A stretch of DNA of 64,000 bases, taken from Nostoc sp. NIES-3756. Lineage in GTDB: Bacteria; Cyanobacteriota; Cyanobacteriia; Cyanobacteriales; Nostocaceae. A program made the translations under genes and the position numbers. The notes under the pieces are model-generated. The model saw only the letters and a list, made by a program, of their open reading frames with translations. It made no database searches and was not told the origin of the DNA. Positions 18,639-27,542 of this stretch are shown piece after piece (position 1 is the first letter of the stretch; every line of letters starts with the position of its first letter). The stretch covers positions 2,390,501-2,454,500 of the forward strand of contig NZ_AP017295.1 of assembly GCF_001548375.1 (NCBI RefSeq), written 5' to 3'.

Positions 18639-19355
18639 TTAGGCTGATTGATGAGCGGGTGTGATTAACAAACGACCGATATTAATGTTACTTGGTTGTT
18701 CGAGTATGAAGCGAATGGCTTTAGCAATATCTTGAGCAACAAGGGGTTGTTCTATTGCCACTATTTGCTTTTGCTCATCACTCCAGTTTTGATATAGATT
18801 TGTCGCCACTTTCCCTGGTTCAACGCAACCCACACCAACCCCACTACCTGCTAATTCCAAACGTAGGCAATCGGTAAAGGACTCAATGGCGTGTTTTGTA
18901 CCACAATAAGCCGCCATTGTAGGATAGTTAGTTGTCCCAGAAATACTAGACAAATTGACAATAAACCCGTTGCTTTGTTGTTTAAAATGTTTGGCAAAGA
19001 AATATGCCAATCGAAATGCAGATTCTACATTGATGCGAACCATTTGGCAAATTTCTTCGATATCAATAGTTTCTACAGTACCAACAACCATCACACCCGC
19101 ATTATTTACCAGTGCATCTACCCGTCCAAAGGAATTAAGCGCTGTTTCTAATAAGTGTTGAGGTAAATCTGGCTCTGTAACTTCGCTGGCAAAAAAAGTA
19201 GCATTGGTAAGTTTACTAGCGAGTTTCTCAAGTTTATCTTGATTTCTAGCAGTGAGAACAAGACTAACACCTGCGCTATCCAATTCATGAGCAGTGGCTT
19301 CACCAATCCCACTACTAGCACCAGTGATGATGGCAACTTTATTTTTTAAGTCCAT
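18639..19355 (-). CDS. Short-chain dehydrogenase/reductase
   Basis: This 238-residue classical SDR uses NAD(P)H to reduce carbonyls or oxidise alcohols. It shows the Rossmann motif TGASSGIGEA near the N-terminus, NNAGVM, the catalytic Ser in NLSSISGTTNYPTMAAYCGTKHA with Tyr and Lys (YxxxK), and the PGKVATNLY loop. It is last in a minus-strand run with an NTF2-like protein, an AraC-type regulator and an old-yellow-enzyme reductase, suggesting a small inducible redox or detoxification cluster. The substrate is not readable. Confidence 0.88.
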   Translation of the reverse strand: MDLKNKVAIITGASSGIGEATAHELDSAGVSLVLTARNQDKLEKLASKLTNATFFASEVTEPDLPQHLLETALNSFGRVDALVNNAGVMVVGTVETIDIEEICQMVRINVESAFRLAYFFAKHFKQQSNGFIVNLSSISGTTNYPTMAAYCGTKHAIESFTDCLRLELAGSGVGVGCVEPGKVATNLYQNWSDEQKQIVAIEQPLVAQDIAKAIRFILEQPSNINIGRLLITPAHQSA

Positions 19356-19385
19356 AAGTTTGTTTGTTAATTGTAATATGAAGTC

Positions 19386-19844
19386 TCAGATTTCTACCGC
19401 CAAATTACCAATCACAGCATCCTTCAATACTGGATACATAATGTATTCAAAGGGGAAATTTGTACCGCTCACGATGTTTTCGACAATCTTGCCGTCTCTC
19501 AAGGTAAGAATATGAACTTCCTTTAGAGGTACAATTTGATGAGTGGCTTTTATACCGTAATAATCTTTCCAAAAAACAGTTGTTGCTGTGAACCTGACTA
19601 CAACTTTGTCATCAACGCCGAAAATATCATCAATTACAAAATACTTCACAGGCCAAGCATCAGCAAAGGCAGAAAAGATTTGCTTGTAGTTTTCCCGTCC
19701 TTGAATGGGTGCGGCAGGACTTAAGCCAGTTGTTACTATAATATTTGAGTCTAGGGTTTCATCAAATATTTCTAAATTAGCTTTGCCAATTCCTTCATTC
19801 ATGAATTGGATCGCGATCGCCAAATTCTGTTCGACTTGAGTCAT
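19386..19844 (-). CDS. NTF2-like/SnoaL-like protein
   Basis: This ~152-residue protein has the cone-shaped NTF2-like fold signature (LDSNIIVTTG...GRENYKQIFSAFADAWP...VVVRFTATTVF...KEVHILTLRDGKIVE). Members act as ester cyclases, dehydratases or small-molecule-binding proteins. The ATG at 19844 is preferred over the upstream GTG. It lies between the short-chain dehydrogenase and the AraC-type regulator and may handle the same metabolite. Confidence 0.75.
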   Translation of the reverse strand: MTQVEQNLAIAIQFMNEGIGKANLEIFDETLDSNIIVTTGLSPAAPIQGRENYKQIFSAFADAWPVKYFVIDDIFGVDDKVVVRFTATTVFWKDYYGIKATHQIVPLKEVHILTLRDGKIVENIVSGTNFPFEYIMYPVLKDAVIGNLAVEI

Positions 19845-19915
19845 TTTTAGCCTCACAATAACTTTTCTTGGCTATCTACCGTCGCAATGCCTTCAGTCCT
19901 AAATTGGGAAACAAT

Positions 19916-20308
19916 TTACTTACCACGGCAATCGGCAAAGTATTTGGGTGTAACTCCGGTATATTTTTTGAAGTGTTTGGTCAAATGGCTTTGATCTGCA
20001 CAGCCAACCATGAGGGCGATATCAGCGATCGCATATTGTCCTTGTTGGAGTAATTCTTTAGCTTTCTCCATCCTTTGCTGAAGTACATATTGATAGGGTG
20101 CGATACCCATAGATTGCTTAAACAATCGGCAAAAATAATATGGGCTGATACCGTAAATTCTGGCTAGTTCAGTTAACTGGATTGGTTGGTCTAAATGGCT
20201 ATGGATATAGCTTAATATTTGCTGAAATCTATGAGCTGACACAAAATCACTCGATAGTTGTTGATTGCAGAAATGGATAGTCGGTATAACCTTTCTCATC
20301 ACCTCCAT
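19916..20308 (-). CDS. AraC-family regulator reduced to its DNA-binding domain
   Basis: This 130-residue protein is essentially only the two-helix-turn-helix AraC/XylS domain: QPIQLTELARIYGISPYYFCRLFKQ and IADIALMVGCADQSHLTKHFKKYTGVTPKYF. The usual ~150-residue N-terminal effector domain is absent. The first ~20 codons overlap the end of the old-yellow-enzyme gene (20247-20308) in another frame, and a GTG inside (VSAHRFQQIL) may be the real start. It therefore looks like a truncated regulator whose front end was lost next to the reductase gene, or a natural single-domain MarA/SoxS-type activator. Confidence 0.8.
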   Translation of the reverse strand: MEVMRKVIPTIHFCNQQLSSDFVSAHRFQQILSYIHSHLDQPIQLTELARIYGISPYYFCRLFKQSMGIAPYQYVLQQRMEKAKELLQQGQYAIADIALMVGCADQSHLTKHFKKYTGVTPKYFADCRGK

Positions 20309-21353
20309 AGAAGGTATTACGGTCGGGTTGATTCAACGGGGCATTTAACCGCAGACGTTCTGGTAAATCTGGATTAGCTAGAAACAATTCACCAAAAGAA
20401 ACTAAGTCAGCAACACCACTAGCAATCGCCGCATCTCCTTTTTCCCTGTCGTAACCCCCATTAGCAATTAGGGTTCCTGAATAAAGAGGGAGAAAATCAC
20501 AGACGGGAATTGGCTTACCCCCATGTCGGATATCTGCTGGTGATGCTTCCATTAGGTGAAGATAGCCTAAACCGAAGGTATTAAGTGCAGCGATCGCATA
20601 GCTAAATAAAGCTTGGGGGTCAGAGTCATGAACATCATTATATGTGTTACTGGGTGAAAGCTTAATTCCTACGCGATTTGCACCCCAAACACTACATACA
20701 ACTTCCGTAACTTCTAAGAGAAAACGCACCCGATTTTCGATAGAACCACCATAAATATCAGTGCGTTTATTAGTCCCATCTTGGAGGAACTGATCAATTA
20801 TGTACCCAAAAGCACCGTGTATTTCCACACCATCAAATCCAGCCGCCAGAGCATTTTTAGCCCCTTGTCGAAATTGCTCAATTACACCCGCAATTTCCTC
20901 GGTTTCTAAAGCGCGAGGCGTAACAAACGGTTGAGAACCTGTGTAGGTCGAGGCGTTACCAGTAGGTGCGATCGCTGAAGGTGCTACAGGTAATGCTCCA
21001 TCTGGTTGCAAAGAAGGGTGAGAAATTCGTCCTGTATGCCATAGTTGCAAAAAGATTTTTCCACCTGCGTTATGCACCGCATCTGTTACCAGTCGCCATC
21101 CAGCAATCTGTTCTGGAGAATGAATCCCCGGTGTGGCAGGATAACCCACACCCTGCGGTGATACTTGGGTACATTCCGTTACAATCAGTCCAGCCGTGGC
21201 ACGTTGAGCATAATATGTAGCATTGAGTTGTGTAGGAACATTTCCCACTCCCGCACGATTACGAGTCATCGGAGCCATGACAATTCGGTTTGGCAGTCTG
21301 TAAGGGCCAAGTTGGACACAAGAAAATAAATCTGTATGAGTTACTTGAATCAT
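20247..21353 (-). CDS. Old yellow enzyme family alkene reductase
   Basis: This 368-residue FMN-dependent ene-reductase of the NemA/OYE class reduces activated C=C bonds, nitro compounds or electrophiles using NAD(P)H. It shows the N-terminal PNRIVMAPMTRNRA motif, HTGRISHPS, the substrate-binding region EIHGAFGYIIDQFLQDGTN, YGGSIENRVRFLLEV and GELFLANPDLP. The active-site pair, normally His followed three residues later by Asn or His (HxxN/H), is His...Phe here, while the proton-donor Tyr is kept. That substitution could narrow or change substrate binding. It is first in the minus-strand cluster with the AraC-like regulator, NTF2-like protein and dehydrogenase. Confidence 0.9.
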   Translation of the reverse strand: MIQVTHTDLFSCVQLGPYRLPNRIVMAPMTRNRAGVGNVPTQLNATYYAQRATAGLIVTECTQVSPQGVGYPATPGIHSPEQIAGWRLVTDAVHNAGGKIFLQLWHTGRISHPSLQPDGALPVAPSAIAPTGNASTYTGSQPFVTPRALETEEIAGVIEQFRQGAKNALAAGFDGVEIHGAFGYIIDQFLQDGTNKRTDIYGGSIENRVRFLLEVTEVVCSVWGANRVGIKLSPSNTYNDVHDSDPQALFSYAIAALNTFGLGYLHLMEASPADIRHGGKPIPVCDFLPLYSGTLIANGGYDREKGDAAIASGVADLVSFGELFLANPDLPERLRLNAPLNQPDRNTFYGGDEKGYTDYPFLQSTTIE

Positions 21354-21385
21354 AGACTATGGGAAAGTGCTGAATGCTGAGTAGT

Positions 21386-21413
21386 GTTAGCGGTAGCGGC
21401 GCGTTTAGCGCGT
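21386..21413. repeat. Small dispersed repeat GTTAGCGGTAGCGGCGCGTT
   Basis: A GC-rich unit (gttagcggtagcggcgcgtttagcgcgt) is embedded in ctgagtagtg/gctgagtagtg repeats, the same arrangement as at 15551 and 33050. Confidence 0.7.
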
Positions 21414-21465
21414 GCTGAGTAGTGAGTTAGAAGTAACTCTGCCCCCTGCCTTTTGACTATGAACT

Positions 21466-21487
21466 ATGGACTAATGACTAATGACAT
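21466..21487. repeat. Degenerate tandem repeat GACTATGGACTAATGAC
   Basis: A run of gactatgaactatggactaatgactaatgac. Relatives occur at 22424, 34550 and 56012. Confidence 0.6.
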
Positions 21488-21793
21488 CACTTTATAAAAT
21501 CAGCCAGATTTTGTCTCTATGCTAAAGTTCGAGTTCTTCCTATAAAGAAAAGTCAGTTTATGCTCCAACCTAAGATGTGGAAACTACCTTAACTTAAGGC
21601 TAGGTTTAATAGCTGTAAGGCTGGCAAGCCTTTAATTATCAGTGTTTTATGAATCAATTTATGTCTTAATCCATCTGGTCACTGCTATATATTCAATTTA
21701 CAAAATATGTCTTTTGATTCTTGACATTTGCCTACTAATAGTCAATAGTATGCGCGAATTAGAGACTTTATCAAGCAGGCTAGATAAATATTT
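21488..21793. other. AT-rich intergenic stretch, no gene seen
   Basis: Only short, unconvincing open frames and a weak hairpin AAGGCTGGCAAGCCTT near 21617 are present. Confidence 0.4.
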
Positions 21794-22426
21794 CTATTTA
21801 AGAGTAACAATTCCTCGTCTTAGGGCTGTAATAACTGCTTGAGTGCGATCGCTAACTCCTAATTTGCTGAGAATATTATTAACGTGGTACTTAACAGTAC
21901 CCTCGGATATCTGCAATACAGCACCAATTTCTTGATTACTTTTACCAGTAGCCATCAGGCGAATCACATCTAGTTCTCTACTGCTTAGTTGCAGGATACC
22001 TATACGCTCTGCTAGTTTTGCTCCCACTGAAGGAGGAATATATTTCTGCCCTACATTGACAACGCGAATGGCTGCAAGTAGTTCATCAGGTTCAGCATCC
22101 TTGAGCAGATAACCTTTAGCTCCAGCCTTGAGTCCACTGTAAATATCTTCGTCGCCATCGTAAGTAGTCAGGACAATAATCCTGGGGTTTTCAAATTCAT
22201 TACAAATGGTAGTAATGGCTGTCACTCCATCCATTTCTGGCATTCGCAAATCCATCAGTGTGACATCTGGTTGATATTGACTAAATGCGGCCACCGCCTC
22301 ACGACCATTACACACCTGTGCCACAACTACCATATCTGACTCCCGGTTAATCATCGCCGCTAAACCCTGACGAACAACGGGATGATCATCAACAATTAAG
22401 ATACGAATAGGGTTTTGTAAAGTCAT
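21794..22426 (-). CDS. NarL/FixJ-family response regulator
   Basis: This response regulator has a receiver domain (VDDHP, phospho-acceptor in VTLMDLRMPEMDG, TTYDGDED, Lys in KGYLLKDAEPDEL) and a C-terminal LuxR-type helix-turn-helix (LSSRELDVIRLMATGKSNQEIGAVL, VKYHVNNILSKLGVSDR). The start is uncertain because the upstream ATGs (22426, 22432, 22453) lie inside a dispersed ATGAC/ACTATGG repeat; homology begins at NPIRILIVDD. It follows the giant GAF histidine kinase on the same strand after an ~85-base gap and is almost certainly its partner. Confidence 0.9.
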   Translation of the reverse strand: MTLQNPIRILIVDDHPVVRQGLAAMINRESDMVVVAQVCNGREAVAAFSQYQPDVTLMDLRMPEMDGVTAITTICNEFENPRIIVLTTYDGDEDIYSGLKAGAKGYLLKDAEPDELLAAIRVVNVGQKYIPPSVGAKLAERIGILQLSSRELDVIRLMATGKSNQEIGAVLQISEGTVKYHVNNILSKLGVSDRTQAVITALRRGIVTLK

Positions 22427-22458
22427 TGTCATTAGTCCATAGTCCATAGTCAACAGTC
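22424..22458. repeat. Degenerate repeat overlapping the start of the response regulator
   Basis: Cattgtcattagtccatagtccatagtcaacagtc is the complement of the ACTATGGACTAATGAC repeat family. It supplies the candidate start codons of the regulator. A pyrimidine-rich low-complexity tract (ccctgctcccctgc) follows at 22467-22510. Confidence 0.6.
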
Positions 22459-22511
22459 TATAGTTTTTCCCCTTGCTCCCTGCTCCCCTGCTTCTTCCTC
22501 TCCCCCACTCC

Positions 22512-25500
22512 TTAAATCCTAACGAGTATGATAATCTCGGTTCCCTGTCCTGGTGCGCTTTGGATTGTTAGTTGCGCTCCTATGCGATCGCTTCGTTCTT
22601 TAATACCCATCAAGCCAAAACCTTTTACCATAGATAAACTATCTGTATGCAATCCTTGTCCGTTATCTTTAACTCGCAGGATAAATTGTGTCGGTTCATA
22701 GACTAGTTCTATTGTGATTTCGCTGGCTATTGCGTGTTTGAGGGCATTTGTTAATGCTTCTTGACCAATACGTAGTAAGTTATTCTCTATTTCTGCTGAT
22801 AAAGGATATATTTGACCGATGATATTGCAGATGATTTGCCGATCAAGGGAGGCAGACATTTGGCTGACAAGGCGGTTAAAAGCTTTGGGTAAATTAGCAG
22901 TTTCTAAGATTTGGGGACGGAGAGCATTGAGCGATCGCCTGGCCTCCGCTAGTCCTTCTCGTGCGAGATCCCGTGCTTGGATGATGTGTGTCTGTACCTC
23001 TACCAAATCATCTGTCACTATGCGAGAAGCTGCACCCAATTGGACAATCACACCTGTGAAGGCTTGAGCTAAAGTATCGTGAATTTCCCGCGCCATGCGG
23101 TTACGTTCTTCTAGAATGGCAGCTTGGCGACTCTTTTCGGCTAAATTGGTCAAATGAATTGCTAGGGTAGCTTGTTGCGCCAATGTCATAATTAATTCTA
23201 TGTTTTGGGGTAGCTTAGTCCTATATTCTGGAAAGCAAAAACCAATAAATCCCAGAGGACGGGAACCCAAAATTAAAGGTACAAGTACAATAGAACGGTG
23301 TCCTTGAGTATGATGCCAGTTTATGTGCGGACAAATTTCTTCATCAGTGTCATCCAAGTTAAAGAAGACAGCTTCGCCTTTTAAAAGGGAGCTTTCCCAG
23401 AAAACGCAAGTATTGACAGGTATTGGGTTTGTTAAAGGTTCAAATTCTGGATTTTTATAGATATTAACTACCTGTCCTTCCCTGACATATCGTTTCATAA
23501 CTCGGACGTGATCAAATAAATCCTGGTAAAGAAACAGTGCAGCTGCACAGGAATTGATTTGAGCAGAAGCCTCTAAAAGTAGATGCTCTAGAAATGTTTC
23601 TGAGTCGAGTTCGTCTGCTAATCGACTTACACAACTTCTTAGGGATTCGTTGGCTCTAGCCAATTCTTTTAGTTGCTGTTGAGAAGCTTTTTCTTGTTCA
23701 CGAGCAACTGCGGCTTGTTTTGCTTGTTCTGCCATGCGTAGCAGTTGAATTGCTAATGTTGCTTGATGAGCTAAAGCTTGAATTAGTTCAAGTTCTTCTG
23801 CTTGCAAATCCCGTTTTGTAGTAAACCGGACGGTAAAAGTACCCACTACTTCCGCGCCAATGAGTAAGGGTACACCCAGCAAGGTTTTCACTCCCAAACT
23901 TTCCATAAACTGGCGGAATCTAGCGGAAAATTCCGGGGAGTTATCTACATGATAGATGACTGGACGGCGATCGCGGATATGCTTTTTTATGCTTAAATCT
24001 CTGGGAAATTTTCCTCTTGTGACCCAATGTCCTGCTAGTTGGTCAACATTTTCCGGTATTGCCGCTAATATTTGACCATTAAGATATACCAAATGTAGTG
24101 AAAATTTTTCAGTTTCTTGATTGTAGAACCACAGAGCAGCAGAGGTGGACTCTAATTGTTCAGTCATAACTTGTAATACATGACCAAGGGAGCGCTCAAT
24201 TTCCGGTTCTGTTGCCAATACGTCTAAAGTTTTCTTGAGTACAGTATTTGCTTGAGCCAATTGCCCTAACTGCACTTGGGCTGCTTTTTCTTGTTCATAG
24301 GCAACTGCGGTTTGCTTTGCTTGTTCTGCTAACTGGGTGAGTTGAATCGCTAAAGTTGCTTGATGTGCTAAAGCTTGAGCTAATTCAAATTCCTCTGGAT
24401 GAAAACTAGTTTTATGAGTAAACGCTAACCCCAAGAAACCCAAGGGAATCTCACCCAAGAGTAGGGGTATATACATGGCTTTTTGATGTCCTCGCTGACG
24501 ATGCCACTCCAAGGCTAAATGCCAGTATTCAGGATGGGCATTTTCCCAAATGCCCACTTCCACGGGTTTTTTCGCTTGCACTAAAATTTCCCACCCACGA
24601 GTAATATCTGCGGGAATTGGCTCTAGAAAGGGGTCAATGTTTTGTAGTTTGTCCTTGGGTAGCACCTGATCTGCTTCAAAACCCAGATGCAGGCGTAATG
24701 TATGGGATGGTGCATCGTAGAGGAATAAATGCGCCAATTGGGCATTCAATTGATGTTGAATTTCTAAGATGATATGGCTTAGGAAAGTATCAAGTTCAGA
24801 AACGGCGGCTAGACGATCAAGACTATTTTTCAGGGCAGTATTAGCTTGAGACAGTTCTACTAATCTCTTTTCGGAGGCTCGAGAACGTTCGGACACAAGG
24901 TGTTCAACTAACTGTTTGCGGTGTAGTGCGGCTCCAATGCCCTCAGCCGCAGTAGTCAGCACATCGATTTCTTGCTGACTCCAGTGTCGGTATTGGACGC
25001 AATCGTCAAAGGCGACAGCACCAATGTACTGCCCTTCGATAAATAAGGGAACTCCCCCAGTTGATTTGATGCCGATGGATGCAAATTGATCCCGAATCGG
25101 CTCAGGTAAATCCTCAACTATACGCCAAATAGAACGCCCTGCACACAATTCCTTCACCATGACCTCGACATGCTCATTCTCAATCACTGCCATAGTGGGA
25201 TGGTTGATTTGAGGTGTAATTCCCGGGGCTACCCACTCATAAGTAATGCAGTGATATAGTTTTTGTGTAGTTTGGTCTTGAGATTCTAGAATCACTTGCA
25301 CGCGACTCATGTTTGCGACTTCGCCGATCGCTTGCAAGGCAGTAGGAATTGCTACATCAATATCTTCAGTTTCTAATGAGTTTTTGGTAACTTGAGCAAC
25401 CACAGAAAGCAAGCGATCGCGTTTTTGCAACGCTTCATTAGCTTTGACTAGTTCGGCAGCACGTTCCTTTTCAGCTTGTAGCAAACTTTCCTGCATCCGT

Positions 25501-26045
25501 TGACGCTCAATAGCACTACCAATACAAAGGGCTGCGGTTTTCAGCACTGTTAACTCATCGGCGTTGCGGCGCTTGGCTTCTCGACAGTCGTCAAAACCCA
25601 CACATCCCCAACATTTACCATCAATCAAGATAGGAACTACGTGCAGTGCTTTGACTCCAATTGCTGCTTGTCCACTGCGGAACGGTTCTGGCATTTCTTC
25701 CAGTAAGTAGCTCAATACTTGCCCTTGACGTATGCGATCATACCAATTAGTAATTCCTTGATACGTTCCTTGGGCTACTTGATGATGAGAAATCTGCGGT
25801 ACTGTGTAGGATGAATGCCATTCATATAGGATCTTCCAACCGGGAAGTAATTCTAATGGTTGCTCGAAATGCTCAATTACACAAACCCGATCTGTATCCA
25901 AACTCATGCCAATAATTTGCAGTGCCATATTAACTGCTTGATCAAAATCTCTCACAGTCAACAGCACGTTTGCTACCGAAGCCGTCGCTTCTAATAAAAG
26001 CGTTTGTTGTGTCGTATCTTTTGGCTGACTTGTAGAAATGAGCAT
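22512..26045 (-). CDS. Multi-GAF sensor histidine kinase (HisKA_3 type)
   Basis: This 1177-residue kinase carries what look like five successive GAF domains: ~15-190, 210-380, 405-575, 600-775 and 800-965. They are separated by coiled linkers with a repeated pattern (EQAKQTAVAYEQEKAAQ, EQAKQAAVAREQEKASQ). The first two resemble each other (IGMSLDTDRVCVIEH / GVPLFIEGQYIGAVAFDDC). The transmitter is NarX-like: RMAREIHDTLAQAFTGVIVQL with the phospho-acceptor His, then an HATPase domain with NALKHA and GFGLMGIKERSDRIG. There is no membrane segment, so it is a soluble cytoplasmic sensor. I see no conserved Cys in a bilin-binding context, so phytochrome-like chromophore binding is unlikely. It pairs with the NarL-type regulator downstream. 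Confidence 0.9.
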   Translation of the reverse strand: MLISTSQPKDTTQQTLLLEATASVANVLLTVRDFDQAVNMALQIIGMSLDTDRVCVIEHFEQPLELLPGWKILYEWHSSYTVPQISHHQVAQGTYQGITNWYDRIRQGQVLSYLLEEMPEPFRSGQAAIGVKALHVVPILIDGKCWGCVGFDDCREAKRRNADELTVLKTAALCIGSAIERQRMQESLLQAEKERAAELVKANEALQKRDRLLSVVAQVTKNSLETEDIDVAIPTALQAIGEVANMSRVQVILESQDQTTQKLYHCITYEWVAPGITPQINHPTMAVIENEHVEVMVKELCAGRSIWRIVEDLPEPIRDQFASIGIKSTGGVPLFIEGQYIGAVAFDDCVQYRHWSQQEIDVLTTAAEGIGAALHRKQLVEHLVSERSRASEKRLVELSQANTALKNSLDRLAAVSELDTFLSHIILEIQHQLNAQLAHLFLYDAPSHTLRLHLGFEADQVLPKDKLQNIDPFLEPIPADITRGWEILVQAKKPVEVGIWENAHPEYWHLALEWHRQRGHQKAMYIPLLLGEIPLGFLGLAFTHKTSFHPEEFELAQALAHQATLAIQLTQLAEQAKQTAVAYEQEKAAQVQLGQLAQANTVLKKTLDVLATEPEIERSLGHVLQVMTEQLESTSAALWFYNQETEKFSLHLVYLNGQILAAIPENVDQLAGHWVTRGKFPRDLSIKKHIRDRRPVIYHVDNSPEFSARFRQFMESLGVKTLLGVPLLIGAEVVGTFTVRFTTKRDLQAEELELIQALAHQATLAIQLLRMAEQAKQAAVAREQEKASQQQLKELARANESLRSCVSRLADELDSETFLEHLLLEASAQINSCAAALFLYQDLFDHVRVMKRYVREGQVVNIYKNPEFEPLTNPIPVNTCVFWESSLLKGEAVFFNLDDTDEEICPHINWHHTQGHRSIVLVPLILGSRPLGFIGFCFPEYRTKLPQNIELIMTLAQQATLAIHLTNLAEKSRQAAILEERNRMAREIHDTLAQAFTGVIVQLGAASRIVTDDLVEVQTHIIQARDLAREGLAEARRSLNALRPQILETANLPKAFNRLVSQMSASLDRQIICNIIGQIYPLSAEIENNLLRIGQEALTNALKHAIASEITIELVYEPTQFILRVKDNGQGLHTDSLSMVKGFGLMGIKERSDRIGAQLTIQSAPGQGTEIIILVRI

Positions 26046-26337
26046 GTGGTAGTTTCAGTTCAGATAGCAACTATAGGGAATTTTCGGTAAATGAGATATG
26101 GCAGTAGGCCTGTGTTCTGCTACATATCCTCCTTCTGTCCCAACCACCATTTTTATACCAATCTTGCCAGAGGAAAAAAAGACAAAGGATTGATTAACTT
26201 TATTTCACAAGATGGGACTCTGCTGTATATACTTACGTAGCAGGATTTCAGCTTAAGAATAAACTCCAAAAATGAGTATACAGTTACAAGTATTTACTTA
26301 CCTCTATATAACGCTTTTATTTAAGCTTCAGTAAGAA
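26046..26337. other. Intergenic stretch between divergent kinase and prenyltransferase genes
   Basis: Likely contains promoters for both directions. I see no clear hexamer pair, RNA gene or small gene. Confidence 0.35.
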
Positions 26338-26446
26338 TTAATAAAGATTAGGTAAACTAGGTATTTCTTTTAGGAAAAGTAATTTAAAAATATTACTATC
26401 TCTTTAGTTAAAAAATTTCGTAGTTAATTTACCTAATCTTTATTAA
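26338..26446. repeat. Perfect 19-bp inverted repeat, 71-base spacer, just before the prenyltransferase
   Basis: TTAATAAAGATTAGGTAAA at 26338-26356 is repeated exactly as its reverse complement at 26428-26446, 14 bases before the ATG at 26460. It could form a large hairpin in the leader or be a pair of operator half-sites. The region is very AT-rich and no T-run or coding sequence accompanies it. Confidence 0.7.
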
Positions 26447-26459
26447 GTAATAATAAAAT

Positions 26460-27440
26460 ATGGATACTGGAAGCAAACCTTTTTCCACAGGCTCCTTATT
26501 AACCAATAGTTACCAGAATTTTGCGTACCATTTAGCTGCTATGCGTCCCAGACAATGGACGAAAAATCTGGTGGTATTTGCTGCACCGTTGTTTGCTTTT
26601 AGTATTAATATCCCGTCTTTATTGGGTAGTTTATTTGCATTTACACTATTTTGTTCTGCATCTAGTGGTTTTTACTTAATCAATGATATTGCAGATGTTG
26701 CTGCTGATCGCCAACATCCTGTGAAGTGTAAGCGACCTATTGCGGCTGGGTTTGTGAGTATTCCAATAGCCGTAGGGATGGCAGTGATCTTATTGGTAGG
26801 TGCTTTGGGTATTAGTTGGTGGCGATCGCCACAATTGGGTGCAGCGATTACAGGCTATGCCATTTTACAGGTTGCCTATAACCTCAAACTCAAACGCATG
26901 GTGATTCTAGATGTAGTGGCGATCGCAACTGGGTTTGTCCTACGTGCCTTTGCAGGTGCAGCTGCTACTAACATTGTTCTCTCAGCTTGGTTCCTGATCT
27001 GTACAGCCATGTTGGCACTATTTTTAGGCATCGAAAAACGTAAAGCCGAACTACGCCTAGCACAAATCCAAGGTACAAAACTCCGTACTGTACTTAGACG
27101 CTATTCCTTACCCTTATTAGCACGAATGGAAAGCGTAGTTACCACAGGCACAGTTGTTACCTATGCTCTCTGGAGTGCTGGCCCTAGCTTACAAGGTGCA
27201 TCTACTTCTTGGATGTTACTCACCTTACCATTTGTATTGTATGGTATATTCCGCTATCAACTTCTCAGCGATCCCCAAGAAATTGATCATGCAGAAGATG
27301 AGCATTTAGAAAAAGGTGGACGCACTGAAAGACCAGAAGAAGTATTGTTAAAAGATAAAGGAATCCTTTTCACAGTAATTGGTTGGATTTGCACTTGCTT
27401 TATAATTTTGTGGTTAAAAAATCTAGGAATTATCCAATAA
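26460..27440 (+). CDS. UbiA-family prenyltransferase, decaprenyl-phosphate phosphoribosyltransferase-like
   Basis: This 326-residue polytopic membrane enzyme is of the UbiA superfamily, DPPR-synthase branch. The first aspartate motif is NDIADVAADRQHP (residues 75-87, NDxxDxxxDxxHP) and the second YNLKLKRMVILDV (140-152). The start MRPRQWTKNLVVFAAPLFA is characteristic of the branch. In mycobacteria this enzyme transfers 5-phosphoribose from PRPP to decaprenyl phosphate, the first step toward the arabinose donor for cell-wall glycans. Cyanobacterial substrates may differ. It leads a plus-strand run with a HAD phosphatase, an SMR-like protein and a membrane glycosyltransferase-like fusion. A 19-bp inverted repeat sits just upstream. 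Confidence 0.85.
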   Translation: MDTGSKPFSTGSLLTNSYQNFAYHLAAMRPRQWTKNLVVFAAPLFAFSINIPSLLGSLFAFTLFCSASSGFYLINDIADVAADRQHPVKCKRPIAAGFVSIPIAVGMAVILLVGALGISWWRSPQLGAAITGYAILQVAYNLKLKRMVILDVVAIATGFVLRAFAGAAATNIVLSAWFLICTAMLALFLGIEKRKAELRLAQIQGTKLRTVLRRYSLPLLARMESVVTTGTVVTYALWSAGPSLQGASTSWMLLTLPFVLYGIFRYQLLSDPQEIDHAEDEHLEKGGRTERPEEVLLKDKGILFTVIGWICTCFIILWLKNLGIIQ

Positions 27441-27542
27441 TTTACTGTGCTATCTGTGTCAGCAGTTAGTTTATTTTTACTCTGAGTTTAAGCCTAAATC
27501 TATAATTTGCAACTGACAACTGACAAAATAAAAATTTGATAA

